A stretch of 64,000 nucleotides of DNA. Source: Spirochaetes bacterium GWE1_32_154. GTDB lineage: Bacteria; Spirochaetota; GWE2-31-10. The DNA is taken from positions 448,927-512,926 of the forward strand of contig MIAY01000001.1 of the NCBI GenBank assembly GCA_001829315.1, written 5' to 3'. Below are positions 26,249 to 36,059 of the stretch, one piece after another (the stretch's first letter is position 1; each line of letters starts with the position of its first letter). The notes beneath the pieces are model-generated. The model did not search any database and had not been told where the DNA came from. It worked only from the letters and a program-made list of their open reading frames with translations. The translations under genes were made by a program, and so were the position numbers.

Positions 26249-28423
26249 ATGAATATATTTCAAAACAAATCAAATACATTACGAAGTTTTTTTATTTACG
26301 CGGATATAGTATTAATTGCAATTATTATCATATTTTCATCATTTTCTTTATATAAAGCCAATCAAATTATTCTAAAAAATCAGATTAAAGACAATCAGGA
26401 AATAATGGATAAGGTTTCATTTGTTATAACCAACGAAATTGAAAAATACATTCACTATCTGAATTCTGAAAATATTAAACATAATTATTCATCAAGATAT
26501 TTCACTGTAACAAACAATTTCTTTAATTATGTTTACATATCAGATTTAACATTTGCAAAACAACACTTTATATACCCCGAAAATACCATTATACAAAAAG
26601 AAATAGGTACAGAATTAATCAATTTTCGTAACTTTAAAACGGTACAGGATGTTTATATCATTCCTCATAAATCTATTATTGATAATAAACCAACCATTTC
26701 ATTATTCATTAATAATTATAAAAACTATCTCATTGCAGAAATAAATCCGAATACAATTGCAAATATTATACAAAACACAACTCGTGAAAATAATTGTATT
26801 ATTTATTGTATAGATTCACTATCTAAAAATATCATAACAAAAACCAAGGATATTAATTACACATATAATGCTTCTGATATAAACAACAGATCATTACAAA
26901 TAAATGAAATTCGATATTTTTATTCTATACATCCAATAAATGATTTCAATATATCTGTTGTAATTTTATCAAAAGCAACACTTTATTCACAATATTCTAT
27001 TATAATATTGAATAATTTGATAATTTTACTCGCATTAATCATACTATCCATTATTTTTCGTAGTATTTTGATTAGTAGATTTAACTACGGCCCAATGGAA
27101 ATTTTGATTAAAGCAATTGAGTCAAAAAAAGTCGAAAAAATATCATTAAATTCAAATTTTTACGAATGGAATGTAATTGAGAATATTTATAATAAATTTA
27201 TTGAAAATTCGAAGGAATTTACCAATACATTAATGAAAGAAATTAATGAAAAAGAGGAAGCAAGAGAGTCTTTAGCTATTATAAAAGAATATTTAGACAG
27301 CATTCTAAATTCATTACCTTCGGCTATTATTTCCATTGATAATAAAAGAAAAATTACATCGTTTAATCAAAGTGCAAAGTTATTATTTCAAATACCTGAT
27401 ACGATTAATGCAAACAGTAAATTTGAAACAGTAATTCCTTATTTAAAAAAATATCTTGCACTGATACTTGATTCGATTGAAAATAAAAAAAAATTAACCT
27501 TAGATAAAGAAACTTTTCTTATAGAAGATGAATTATTATACAAAGAAATTACAGTTATTCCATTAACTATTGCAAATAATAAAGGTGGCGTGATTATTAT
27601 TGATGATATTACAAAAAAAGTGAAGTTTCAGGAAGCAATACTTAATGCAGATAAAATGTTAAATATTGGCGGGCTAATAGCAGGCATTGCACATCAGATT
27701 AATAACCCTTTATCGACAATAATAACCGGCAGTCAGAATATTCAAAGACGATTATCAAATAGCCTTTCAAAAAACAATGAAATTGCTGAGTTATATTCTA
27801 TTAATTTTGAAAATTTAAATAAATACATTACAGAACGGAATATTTTCAAAATACTTGGTAATATTAATAATGCAGCCCTTATGTCTGCCGGTTTAATTAA
27901 AAAATTAATGGAATTAACGAAAAAAGAATCATCGAATAAATCAACTATACAATTAAATGAACTTCTTGATTCATCAATTTTACTTGTAAGCAATGATGAT
28001 AAATTTAGAAGAAAATTTACTACCAGTTCAATTGATATTATAAAAAATTATCAGAATAATAATTTGGAAATTAATATTAATACAAATGAACTACAACAGG
28101 TTATTCATAACTTATTTAAAAATGCTCTTGAAGCAATCGCTGTAAAAGATTTTCCTCAAACCATAAAACCATTTATAAAATTATCAAATTGGAAAGACGG
28201 AAATTATATTGTTATAGAAATAGAAGATAACGGTATTGGAATCAAACAGGAAAATATTAAGAGAATTTCTGATCCTTTATTTACTACAAAAAAAGATAAT
28301 GCCGGGCTCGGACTCGGTATCCCTGTTTCATATTACATTATTACCGAGAAAAATCCCGGAACCATGGAAATAAAAAGCACAGAAAATTTAGGAACTAAAA
28401 TAACAATCAAATTAGCGGTTTAA
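26249..28423 (+). CDS. Membrane sensor histidine kinase with PAS domain (HQ variant of the H-box)
   Basis: 724 residues: TM1 at about 12-35, an extracytoplasmic sensor region (40-245, Asn/Ile-rich), TM2 at about 250-270, a linker with coiled coil, PAS (about 345-455), the phosphoacceptor helix with His482 (GIAHQINNP), and a C-terminal ATPase domain (N box HNLFKNALEA, DNGIGI, TTKKDNAGLGLGI). The residue after the phosphorylated His is Gln where Glu or Asp is usual. No response regulator gene adjoins, so the partner is elsewhere. Its kinase core resembles the soluble PAS kinase at 41628. A promoter with TTGAAA/TATTAT is present upstream. Confidence 0.9.
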   Translation: MNIFQNKSNTLRSFFIYADIVLIAIIIIFSSFSLYKANQIILKNQIKDNQEIMDKVSFVITNEIEKYIHYLNSENIKHNYSSRYFTVTNNFFNYVYISDLTFAKQHFIYPENTIIQKEIGTELINFRNFKTVQDVYIIPHKSIIDNKPTISLFINNYKNYLIAEINPNTIANIIQNTTRENNCIIYCIDSLSKNIITKTKDINYTYNASDINNRSLQINEIRYFYSIHPINDFNISVVILSKATLYSQYSIIILNNLIILLALIILSIIFRSILISRFNYGPMEILIKAIESKKVEKISLNSNFYEWNVIENIYNKFIENSKEFTNTLMKEINEKEEARESLAIIKEYLDSILNSLPSAIISIDNKRKITSFNQSAKLLFQIPDTINANSKFETVIPYLKKYLALILDSIENKKKLTLDKETFLIEDELLYKEITVIPLTIANNKGGVIIIDDITKKVKFQEAILNADKMLNIGGLIAGIAHQINNPLSTIITGSQNIQRRLSNSLSKNNEIAELYSINFENLNKYITERNIFKILGNINNAALMSAGLIKKLMELTKKESSNKSTIQLNELLDSSILLVSNDDKFRRKFTTSSIDIIKNYQNNNLEININTNELQQVIHNLFKNALEAIAVKDFPQTIKPFIKLSNWKDGNYIVIEIEDNGIGIKQENIKRISDPLFTTKKDNAGLGLGIPVSYYIITEKNPGTMEIKSTENLGTKITIKLAV

Positions 28424-28443
28424 TATGTTATTCACCTGTAAGT

Positions 28444-29001
28444 CTACATTTTATTGATGTTAAATGATGCACTAAAACCATAGTAACCAAAAGTTCCAAT
28501 GGTCATATCACTAAAACCATACAATGTACCATTTGATACTTTAAGATTTTTATCAAACGCAACATATATAGTATCATCATTAAAACCGACTTTAAGTGTA
28601 TTTAATGGAATGTTTCCTGTTGTAAACGGTATGGTAAAAAAATAAGTTACTGTTTTATCTGATTCTATTTGAGCGTGGAAATTAGTAATCGATTTAATTG
28701 GAGTTTTTTTCCCGTTAACATGCAGCTCCATAAAGTAATTAAACTCTTTAATACCATCAAAGAAATCGGTGAAAACAGCTTTAACTTCTTTATCACTTAA
28801 AACTCCATTTCGATCTGTATCACACCCTGCTATTACATCAGCTGACCAGTAACTATCCCACGACCATTGAACCCGTATTCCTGTAACACTTGTTTCATTT
28901 TCTACAAATTCAATACCTGATTTTATAAATAAATGCGGATGTGAATGACTCAATGTAATGACTGAAAAAAATGCAACGGCAAAAAAAAACTTTGAAAACA
29001 C
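28444..29001 (-). CDS. DUF1007 family exported protein (NicO partner)
   Basis: 185 residues from GTG 29001, which has GGGGG five bases upstream and opens a signal peptide (FSKFFFAVAFFSVITLSHS). The mature part begins SHPHLFIKSG, the histidine-containing hallmark of DUF1007, followed by WSWDSYWSADVIAG, an EF-hand-like DTDRNGVLSDKEV loop and a beta-rich domain. DUF1007 proteins are encoded next to NicO metal permeases and are presumed periplasmic components of nickel/cobalt systems. It lies 13 bases downstream of the NicO gene. A reading from TTG at 29061 would add 20 residues overlapping NicO and is less likely. Confidence 0.83.
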   Translation of the reverse strand: MFSKFFFAVAFFSVITLSHSHPHLFIKSGIEFVENETSVTGIRVQWSWDSYWSADVIAGCDTDRNGVLSDKEVKAVFTDFFDGIKEFNYFMELHVNGKKTPIKSITNFHAQIESDKTVTYFFTIPFTTGNIPLNTLKVGFNDDTIYVAFDKNLKVSNGTLYGFSDMTIGTFGYYGFSASFNINKM

Positions 29002-29014
29002 AAAAACCCCCAAT

Positions 29015-29797
29015 TTAACTGAATAAACTTTTAAAAAATCCCGACGACATGAAAAATCCAATAGATATAATCAGCATAATAGAAATATATTCTATTATTG
29101 ACGCAATTCTTTCAGTATTTTTTTGAAACTTTCCTGATAGAGTTACAAAGGCATTTCTTGAATAAATAGTAATCGCACCAATAACAGACAGTAATACAAA
29201 CATACCAAGCGATATACTGAGAACAGAAAAAAGTCCTATTATAATTATATTATTTGATAATGCAAATAACATAATCATTAATGATGCAGGACAGGGAACA
29301 ATTCCTGCAGAAATACCGACAAGAAGTATATTTTTAATACTTTTTGATGATTTGTATGTATTTTCTGCATTATTATCCTCATGATTGTGACCGGTTAATT
29401 TTAAAATAAAAAATAAAATACCCAGTGCAAGTATCATTAAACCGCTTGCAGTCATAAAGTAACTTTGTAATTTGATTCTAAACATACCTCTGATGCCCGT
29501 TAAAACATAAAATAACAGAAATGAAAGCACAAGTGCAGAGCCTGTATGTATGACCGAAATAATAAATGATAATACAACAGATCGTACAACCGGATGTTTT
29601 TCCTTTAAAAAGAAGGTTGCAACAAGTGACTTTCCGTGTCCCGGACCTATGGAATGTGCAACTCCATATAAAAATGAAATTAATGAAAGTAGAAGTAGAG
29701 AAGTCAGTTTGAAATCCGTTGTAAATTCGCGTATGAGTTCATTAATCATAGTATCTGCTACTCGAAGATAATTCATAAAAAAAGAAGGAAAATGCAT
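29015..29797 (-). CDS. NicO-family nickel/cobalt-type membrane transporter
   Basis: About 260 residues with six or more membrane helices. Characteristic motifs: GVAHSIGPGHGKSLV in the second helix region, SVIHTGSALVLS, a cytoplasmic His-containing loop (TGHNHEDNN), and GISAGIVPCPASLMIML. The family includes RcnA exporters and NicO-type uptake components. I chose ATG 29797 (AGGA nearby); ATG 29818 would add seven residues. It is translated ahead of the DUF1007 gene. Metal identity and direction of transport cannot be told from sequence. Confidence 0.85.
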   Translation of the reverse strand: MHFPSFFMNYLRVADTMINELIREFTTDFKLTSLLLLSLISFLYGVAHSIGPGHGKSLVATFFLKEKHPVVRSVVLSFIISVIHTGSALVLSFLLFYVLTGIRGMFRIKLQSYFMTASGLMILALGILFFILKLTGHNHEDNNAENTYKSSKSIKNILLVGISAGIVPCPASLMIMLFALSNNIIIIGLFSVLSISLGMFVLLSVIGAITIYSRNAFVTLSGKFQKNTERIASIIEYISIMLIISIGFFMSSGFFKSLFS

Positions 29798-30007
29798 ACT
29801 GTAAATCCTGTAAATCATGAAAGTGTTATTATTGTATGTGATAATCTGAATTATTAAATATGTCAAGCTGTCTTAATGTGAACATCACAATAGAATCATA
29901 CAATAACAAATTCAATAAACTTCTTCTGACAAAAATTTTAAGAATTTATTAATAATTCATTAAGGTCATTTTAAAATCTATTTGATAGATTGATACTGGA
30001 GGCTGAA

Positions 30008-31237
30008 ATGAAAAAAATATGGTTTTTGATAATTATGCTGCCTGTTATGATGTTGGCAACGGAAGACAATAACAATGGTATGTCTGTTTCACTTGAAGAT
30101 GCGGTGAATATGGCTGTTAGTAATAATCTTACATTAAAAAATGCCGGATTAGAATATAACGGTACATTAGTAAATGCAGCTACATCATGGAATACTCTGT
30201 TGCCCTCAGGAGGAATAACTCTTACAAGTAATTTTGAGTCTCTTCAAGCAGGATTATCAGCATCAATAAATATAAGTGCTTCAAAAATTATTTCAATAGG
30301 TAAATCCATTGCTGATTATAAAGAAGGAAAGATTACCTATTTGAGTGCTAAAAATAAAGTTAAAAAAGAGATCAATGAACTTTATTATTATATAGTGCTT
30401 TTTGAAAAGAAAATAGAACTACAGTCGTCTAAAGTTGCTATTTTAAATGGAAGATATAAAACTGCTTCACTTCAATTAGCAACAGGGTCAATCTCTGAAA
30501 TTGATTCATTAACCCATGATATTGCATTTAAAACAGGCGGATATGAATTAAGAAAACTTAAAGATCAATACAATGAAGCAGTAACTACACTAAAAAATAC
30601 TATTGGAATGTATGACGATAAAAAGATTATTTTTACCGGAGTTCTTCCTGAAATAGTTGATACTACTACCGATGAAAAAATATCGTTGCAAAATAATAAT
30701 GATATTGCTCTTGCTTACAGTAAATTACAAAATTCAAAAACTGGTACTGCCCTGTTAATCGGTGATTTATTACCTTCACTTAATCTTAATTATTCGCAAC
30801 CAGTATATTCGAGTGTTTCTTCTACAAACTTTGATGCAGCCTCGGGCAATCTTGGATTCTCGGTAAATATACCTCTGCAGTGGTTACTACCATTTTCAAG
30901 TTCGCAGTCTGCAATTATAAAAAATCAACTGGCAGTTGAAAGTTACCGGAATAACCTGCTTGCTACAAGACAGAATGTTGCGACTCAGGTAAATACAATA
31001 TCCAACTCTATTAAAAGATTGCTCGATGATTATGAAACACTTCAATTAAGTGAAAGTCTTTATAAAAGTAAATATCAACTCTCAGTAAAACTTTATGCTT
31101 CGGGCAGCAGTAATTATCTTGAACTGAAAGAAGCAGAAAACGGCCTTTTTGAATCGAGTCTGGCAATTCTCAATGCAAAGTATGAATATGCAATTTTATT
31201 ATTGAATTTTAAATCTATTTTAAATAACGAGGAGTAA
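30008..31237 (+). CDS. TolC-like outer-membrane efflux channel protein
   Basis: 409 residues from ATG 30008 (GGAGG upstream). Signal peptide WFLIIMLPVMMLA, then the TolC/OEP repeat structure: SLEDAVNMAVSNNLTLKNA, helical stretches (residues 90-200), a second SLEDA-like repeat region (ISLQNNNDIALAYSKLQNSK) and YASGSSNYLELKEAENGLFESSLAILNAKYEYAILLLNF near the end. It would form the outer-membrane exit duct for the pump encoded by the following three genes. First gene of the seven-gene efflux module. Confidence 0.9.
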   Translation: MKKIWFLIIMLPVMMLATEDNNNGMSVSLEDAVNMAVSNNLTLKNAGLEYNGTLVNAATSWNTLLPSGGITLTSNFESLQAGLSASINISASKIISIGKSIADYKEGKITYLSAKNKVKKEINELYYYIVLFEKKIELQSSKVAILNGRYKTASLQLATGSISEIDSLTHDIAFKTGGYELRKLKDQYNEAVTTLKNTIGMYDDKKIIFTGVLPEIVDTTTDEKISLQNNNDIALAYSKLQNSKTGTALLIGDLLPSLNLNYSQPVYSSVSSTNFDAASGNLGFSVNIPLQWLLPFSSSQSAIIKNQLAVESYRNNLLATRQNVATQVNTISNSIKRLLDDYETLQLSESLYKSKYQLSVKLYASGSSNYLELKEAENGLFESSLAILNAKYEYAILLLNFKSILNNEE

Positions 31238-31240
31238 AAA

Positions 31241-32548
31241 ATGAAAAATAATTTTAGTACAGGTACAATAACTACTATGTTAAAGTACAATAAAAGAGGA
31301 AAAATTGTTCTGATTGTCATGAGTGCTTTTATGACCCTTTCAGTAATTGTATTATTTCTTTCATCGTTTCATACTACATCAGCCGGAACTATTCAGTATG
31401 GTGAAATAACCATGCGGGATGTTGAAATTACCGTTTCATCAACGGGGACAATCAAAGCTCAGAAATCAGTAGTTGTCAGTACGCAGGTATCAGGAAAAAT
31501 TGTTAATGTGTATGCTGATAATAATGATACCGTAAAAAAAGGTGAAGTTCTTGCAAAAATTGATTCGCAGCTTCTGGAAATTTCTGTGAAAACCGCTGAA
31601 GCGGAATTGTTAAAAGCAAAATCGCACTATGAACTTGCACTGCATGAATATACATCAACGATTGAACTAAATAAAGAAAAACTTGTCTCAAATCTTCAGC
31701 TTGAAAAGTTGCGGGTTACAAAAGACGGTGCGTATGCGGATTATCTCTCAGCACAGTCACGATTGTTAACAGCAAAAACCAATCTTGAATATTCTGTTAT
31801 CACTTCACCGATCAATGGTATTGTGCTTGAAAAAAATGTAGAAGAAGGACAAACTGTTGCTGCAAGTCTTTCTGCACCGGCATTATTTACTATTGCAGAG
31901 AGTTTATTAAAAATTGAAATCAATGCTTTGGTATCAGAATCTGATATCGGATCCATTAAAAAAGATCAGAAAGCAAGGTTTACTGTTGAAGCGTATCCTG
32001 AGATGCAATTTGAAGGTGTTGTGACAAGTGTACTTCTCAATGGAACGGTAAGTTCAAATGTCGTTAATTATCAGGTAATAATAAGTGCTTCAAATAGTGA
32101 AAAAAAATTACTACCCGGTATGACGGCAACAATTGATTTTGTTATAAATAGTGTTGAACAAGCCCTGGTAGTCCCGAATAGTGCGTTGGAATTCAGACCG
32201 TCACCGGAAATGTTGAGAGAACTCGGTGTGGTCAGACCTGAAATGCCAAAAGGTAATGGAAAGGGATTTCCACCGCCACCACCTGATAATAAAAATGCAA
32301 GTGGGAAAAGTATATGGATTAAAGGAGAGAATAATCTTATTAGTCTTGTACGGGTAGAAACCGGTATAACTGACGGGCAATATACCGTGATATCGGGTGA
32401 TGGTATAACTGCCGGTGATTCTGTAATAACGGGTAGTAAAAGTAAAGCGGAAACTAAAAAATCAGACTCAAATACCGGTAAAAAACAAAATGCTAACCGG
32501 AGTGGTGCAGGCGGACCTCCGGGGGGTATGCCACCAATGATGTTTTAA
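31241..32548 (+). CDS. Periplasmic adaptor (membrane fusion) protein, MacA-like
   Basis: 435 residues: membrane anchor (VLIVMSAFMTLSVIVLFLSSF), lipoyl/barrel-sandwich halves (ISTQVSGKIV-type VVSTQVSGKIVNVYADNNDTVKKGEVLAKID; TSPINGIVLEKNVEEGQTV), alpha-hairpin between them (about 105-170), beta-barrel and membrane-proximal domains. Residues about 325-352 form a loop with five consecutive prolines, and the C-terminus is Gly/Pro/Met-rich (GGPPGGMPPMMF). Adaptors link an inner-membrane transporter to a TolC-type channel. The gene sits three bases after the channel gene and 12 bases before the ATPase. Confidence 0.93.
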   Translation: MKNNFSTGTITTMLKYNKRGKIVLIVMSAFMTLSVIVLFLSSFHTTSAGTIQYGEITMRDVEITVSSTGTIKAQKSVVVSTQVSGKIVNVYADNNDTVKKGEVLAKIDSQLLEISVKTAEAELLKAKSHYELALHEYTSTIELNKEKLVSNLQLEKLRVTKDGAYADYLSAQSRLLTAKTNLEYSVITSPINGIVLEKNVEEGQTVAASLSAPALFTIAESLLKIEINALVSESDIGSIKKDQKARFTVEAYPEMQFEGVVTSVLLNGTVSSNVVNYQVIISASNSEKKLLPGMTATIDFVINSVEQALVVPNSALEFRPSPEMLRELGVVRPEMPKGNGKGFPPPPPDNKNASGKSIWIKGENNLISLVRVETGITDGQYTVISGDGITAGDSVITGSKSKAETKKSDSNTGKKQNANRSGAGGPPGGMPPMMF

Positions 32549-32560
32549 GTGGAGGATGAT

Positions 32561-33346
32561 ATGGAAACTATTATACAATTGAAACAGATAAAAAAAACAT
32601 ACAGTCTTACGGAGTCCGTTTCTGTACAGGCATTAAGAGGTGTGGACATTGAAATAAAGAAAGGTGATTTCATAGCTGTTATGGGACCGTCCGGTTCAGG
32701 AAAGTCAACACTGATGAATATATTAGGTTGTTTGGATATACCTACCGATGGTGAGTATTTCCTTGATGGTGTAAGTGTTAAAACGCTCAATAAAGATGAA
32801 CTTGCCGGACTGCGTAATGAAAAGCTTGGTTTTGTATTCCAGGGCTTTAATCTTTTATCACGTACAACTGCACTTGAGAATGTGGAACTGCCTTTATTCT
32901 ATAACCGCACTCATGACAGGAAAGATTTTAAAGCACTTTCAATTGCTGCTCTCGAAAGAGTAGGTCTTGGTAACAGACTTGATCATACACCGAATATGTT
33001 ATCAGGCGGTCAGCAACAGCGTGTTGCAATTGCACGGTCGCTGGTGAATACACCAAAAGTGCTCCTTGCCGATGAACCGACAGGTAATCTCGACACAGCA
33101 ACTTCACTTGATATTATGAGTATTTTTCAGGAACTGAATGACCAGGGAATAACACTGGTACTGGTAACTCACGAGCCTGATATTGCACAGTTTGCTAAAA
33201 GGGTTATTACCGTTCGTGACGGGATGATACGGGAAGATTATCAGGTGAAAAATAGAAAATCAGCAACAGAGGAAATAGAAAGGTTTAAAGCCGGTAATAT
33301 TCAAATCTTTACAGAAAGTGAGAAACTTCACCAGGAGGTGGTATGA
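32561..33346 (+). CDS. ABC transporter ATP-binding protein (MacB/LolD type)
   Basis: 261 residues from the ATG at 32561, six bases after GGAGG; a GTG four codons earlier overlaps the ribosome site. Walker A GPSGSGKS, Q-loop FVFQGFNLL, signature LSGGQQQRVAIARSL, Walker B VLLADEPTGNLD and H-loop VTHEP are all intact, with the MacB/LolD-type spacing. It powers the FtsX-type permease encoded next; the stop overlaps the permease start (ATGA). A C-terminal tail of about 30 charged residues extends beyond the core. Confidence 0.96.
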   Translation: METIIQLKQIKKTYSLTESVSVQALRGVDIEIKKGDFIAVMGPSGSGKSTLMNILGCLDIPTDGEYFLDGVSVKTLNKDELAGLRNEKLGFVFQGFNLLSRTTALENVELPLFYNRTHDRKDFKALSIAALERVGLGNRLDHTPNMLSGGQQQRVAIARSLVNTPKVLLADEPTGNLDTATSLDIMSIFQELNDQGITLVLVTHEPDIAQFAKRVITVRDGMIREDYQVKNRKSATEEIERFKAGNIQIFTESEKLHQEVV

Positions 33347-34560
33347 AACTCGAATACACATTAAAAATCGCGTTTAAGAATATTCTTAAAAATAAAGTGC
33401 GCAGTTTTCTCACGATGCTCGGGGTAATTATTGGTGTTTCATCGGTAATAATTATGGTTGGTATCGGTCAGGGAACCCAAAAAAAGATTGAAAAAGAAAT
33501 TAATAGCCTTGGTACAAATCTTATTATGATTTATCCGGCAAATTCACGTTTTGCAGGTGTCAGTCAGGGATCAGGTTCGACTAATAAAATAACCCTTACC
33601 GATATGAAAAAGATAATCGAAGAGGTTAGTAATATTCAGTATATTTCACCTGATATTTCATCGAATGAACAGGTTATTTCACAGAATAATAATTACCGCA
33701 CAACAGTGCATGGAGTATCCGATCAGTATCAGGGCATAAAAGACTATACAATGGCGGAAGGTGAGTTTTTCACAGAAGCACAATGTAAATCAAGCAAAAA
33801 TGTTATTGTTCTTGGTAAAACTGTCAGTGATGCATTATTTCCCGGGATCAGTTCTATCGGTAAAACAATACGAGTGCGTAATATTCCGGTGAAAGTAGTT
33901 GGTGTACTGAGTTCAAAAGGTTCGGGAAATAACGGTATGGATCAGGACGACCTTGTGCTGATTCCATATACGACGATGATGAATAAAATAACCGGTTCAA
34001 AATATATCAGAACACTCTTTGTCAGTGCTGTATCAAAAGACGTAATTGATACAGTTCAGGAGGAAGTAAGCCGGGTACTACGGATTTCTCATAAACTAAA
34101 AAGTACAAATAGTGATGATTTTACCATCAGTACTCAGTCAGACATTGTTGAAAAAGCGTCATCTATTACGGGAATGATGACGCTACTTCTTGGTTCGATA
34201 GCTGGTGTTTCATTGTTTGTCGGAGGGATAGGTATAATGAATATAATGCTTGTTTCTGTTACTGAGCGAACCAGGGAAATCGGAACACGTATGGCTGTCG
34301 GTGCACGAGGTGATGATATTCTTATACAGTTTCTCATTGAAGCGTCTGTATTAAGCCTTGCCGGCGGTGTTGCCGGAATAGGTATTTCCGGTGTTGTCAT
34401 ATTTCTATTGAATATTTTTACGACATTAACACCGGTTATGAATCTTACAATTGTTGTTCTGGCTCTGGTATTTTCAGGCGGTGTCGGTATATTTTTCGGG
34501 TATTATCCGGCAAGAAAAGCGTCACAGCTTAACCCGATTGACGCATTACGGTATGAATAA
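33343..34560 (+). CDS. MacB-like ABC transporter permease (FtsX family)
   Basis: 405 residues: TM1 near the N-terminus (NKVRSFLTMLGVIIGVSSVIIMVGIG, the MacB_PCD signature), a large periplasmic domain (60-270), and a C-terminal FtsX domain with three helices, including GGIGIMNIMLVSVTERTREIGTRMAVGAR. Ends NPIDALRYE, the family's conserved C-terminus. Together with ATPase, adaptor and channel it makes a MacAB-TolC-type mechanotransmission pump exporting peptides, antibiotics or lipids; substrate unknown. Confidence 0.95.
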   Translation: MKLEYTLKIAFKNILKNKVRSFLTMLGVIIGVSSVIIMVGIGQGTQKKIEKEINSLGTNLIMIYPANSRFAGVSQGSGSTNKITLTDMKKIIEEVSNIQYISPDISSNEQVISQNNNYRTTVHGVSDQYQGIKDYTMAEGEFFTEAQCKSSKNVIVLGKTVSDALFPGISSIGKTIRVRNIPVKVVGVLSSKGSGNNGMDQDDLVLIPYTTMMNKITGSKYIRTLFVSAVSKDVIDTVQEEVSRVLRISHKLKSTNSDDFTISTQSDIVEKASSITGMMTLLLGSIAGVSLFVGGIGIMNIMLVSVTERTREIGTRMAVGARGDDILIQFLIEASVLSLAGGVAGIGISGVVIFLLNIFTTLTPVMNLTIVVLALVFSGGVGIFFGYYPARKASQLNPIDALRYE

Positions 34561-34589
34561 TTTTTTATAATAAAGAAACTGGAGGCAGT

Positions 34590-35336
34590 ATGAATCGAAT
34601 TGTTTTAAGTATTTTTCTTATCGGGGTATTTTCATTGAATGCCGGGGAAATTGATTTCAAGAAAGCGAAACTTGAAGCACTCACAAAAAGACTTCAATTA
34701 TCAGAAGAACAACAGGTGCAAATGAAAGTAATAGTTGCAGAAGATTCGTTATTTATTAATGAAGGACTGTCATTAAGGCCGGATATTGAAAACCTCAGTG
34801 CGATTATTGAAAATCGTGTTGAACGCATCAGACTTTTACATGAAAGGGTTCGTATGATACTTGATGAAAAACAACTTCCTGTATATTTTGGAATGAAAAC
34901 AGAGTTGCTCACCAATAAATTTGCTAATGAAACAGTAATAAAGCTCTCATTAAGTGATGAGGTTACAATCTGTCTCTACGAAATTGTTAATCTTACGGCT
35001 AAAGCAACACGCGGTATGGGTCAGGATCGAGGTGTTGATGAATCAATGGGACAGCCGCCTGAAGGTGGAACGGGTCGCAGAGGTCAGGGTATGGGCAGAC
35101 AACCGCCTCCTGATAGAAAACAGGACGCCAGACCGGATAATTCTCCGGTTATTGAGATTTTCAGTAACAGCCTTATTAATCTTCTTACGCCTGAACAGTT
35201 TGAAGTATATAAAAATATCAAAAAAGATATTCAGGTTGACATTGCAAAGGAATTTGGTCAAACTACTACTGCTGAACGACGTAATCGTGGTGGAATGAAA
35301 GGCGGTCCCGGAGGAATGGGACAGGGGAGAATGTAA
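34590..35336 (+). CDS. Spy/CpxP-like periplasmic protein with Gly/Pro/Met-rich segments
   Basis: 248 residues. A signal peptide (IVLSIFLIGVFSLNAG) is followed by two helical segments each carrying an LTXXQ-like box (QLSEEQQVQMK near 37-47; LLTPEQFEVYKNI near 200), the pattern of Spy/CpxP stress-sensing chaperones. Between and after them are low-complexity segments (MGQPPEGGTGRRGQGMGRQ; GGMKGGPGGMGQGRM). In the same operon the stop of this gene overlaps the response-regulator start by one base, so it may report envelope state to the kinase as CpxP does to CpxA. Family call is from motif and context. Confidence 0.6.
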   Translation: MNRIVLSIFLIGVFSLNAGEIDFKKAKLEALTKRLQLSEEQQVQMKVIVAEDSLFINEGLSLRPDIENLSAIIENRVERIRLLHERVRMILDEKQLPVYFGMKTELLTNKFANETVIKLSLSDEVTICLYEIVNLTAKATRGMGQDRGVDESMGQPPEGGTGRRGQGMGRQPPPDRKQDARPDNSPVIEIFSNSLINLLTPEQFEVYKNIKKDIQVDIAKEFGQTTTAERRNRGGMKGGPGGMGQGRM

Positions 35337-36058
35337 TGAGCGGGGAAAGGGTACTTATCGTTGATGATGAAAAGGAAATAAGAGATCTTATCGCAAAATA
35401 TTTGAGAAAAGAAAATATGGAAATTACCGAAGCTGATTCCGGTGAGAAAGCCCTTTCCCTCATACATGTTTATAAATACGATCTTGTCATACTTGATATT
35501 ATGATGGGTGGTATTGACGGTTTTGAAGTAGTAAGAAAAGTACGCTCTGATAATGATGAGCTGCACATTATGATATTGAGTGCCCGCGAGGAAGATTATG
35601 ATAAGGTGCTTGGTTTCGGCCTTGGGGCTGATGATTACATGACGAAGCCTTTTAGTCCGTTTGAGCTGGTTGCACGGGTGAAGTCGCATTTACGCAGGAC
35701 TAAATTAATCGGTAACAGGCCGGTAGAACAGAATATCCCGGAGAGTGTCACAAGGGGCGTTTTTACTCTGGACAGTAAATCATATACGCTCATCAAAGAA
35801 GGTGTCAATACTGAACTTTCAGCGAAAGAGTTTAAATTATTCCGGTTTTTATTTGATAATCCTGATCGAGTGTATACGAAACAACAGATTTATGAGAATG
35901 TATGGGATGACGGGTATTATGATGAAAATACGCTTATGGTGTATATCAATCATCTTCGTAATAAAATAGAAGATAAACCCGAAAAACCGCAGTTCATTAA
36001 AACAGTTTGGGGAGTCGGGTATAAATTTACTCTTGAATCTGTCGCGAAAGGAGTATAA
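35336..36058 (+). CDS. OmpR/PhoB-family response regulator
   Basis: 240 residues: receiver domain (VLIVDDEKEIRD, phospho-acceptor Asp in LVILDIMMGG, MILSAREED, TKPFSPFEL) and a C-terminal winged-helix DNA-binding domain (ELSAKEFKLFRFLFDNPDRVYTKQQIYENVW, NTLMVYINHLRNKIE, VWGVGYKF). It should bind direct repeats upstream of its targets. The ATG overlaps the preceding stop (TAATG), and the cognate kinase follows at once. The obvious target is this operon, whose upstream region (29867-30007) contains AT-rich repeats. Confidence 0.96.
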   Translation: MSGERVLIVDDEKEIRDLIAKYLRKENMEITEADSGEKALSLIHVYKYDLVILDIMMGGIDGFEVVRKVRSDNDELHIMILSAREEDYDKVLGFGLGADDYMTKPFSPFELVARVKSHLRRTKLIGNRPVEQNIPESVTRGVFTLDSKSYTLIKEGVNTELSAKEFKLFRFLFDNPDRVYTKQQIYENVWDDGYYDENTLMVYINHLRNKIEDKPEKPQFIKTVWGVGYKFTLESVAKGV

Positions 36059-36059
36059 A

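Noticed and set aside
29976-29990. ATCTAT-TTG-ATAGAT as response-regulator binding site before the efflux operon
   Set aside because: OmpR-family regulators bind direct repeats rather than short inverted repeats, and six-base arms are common by chance in such AT-rich DNA.
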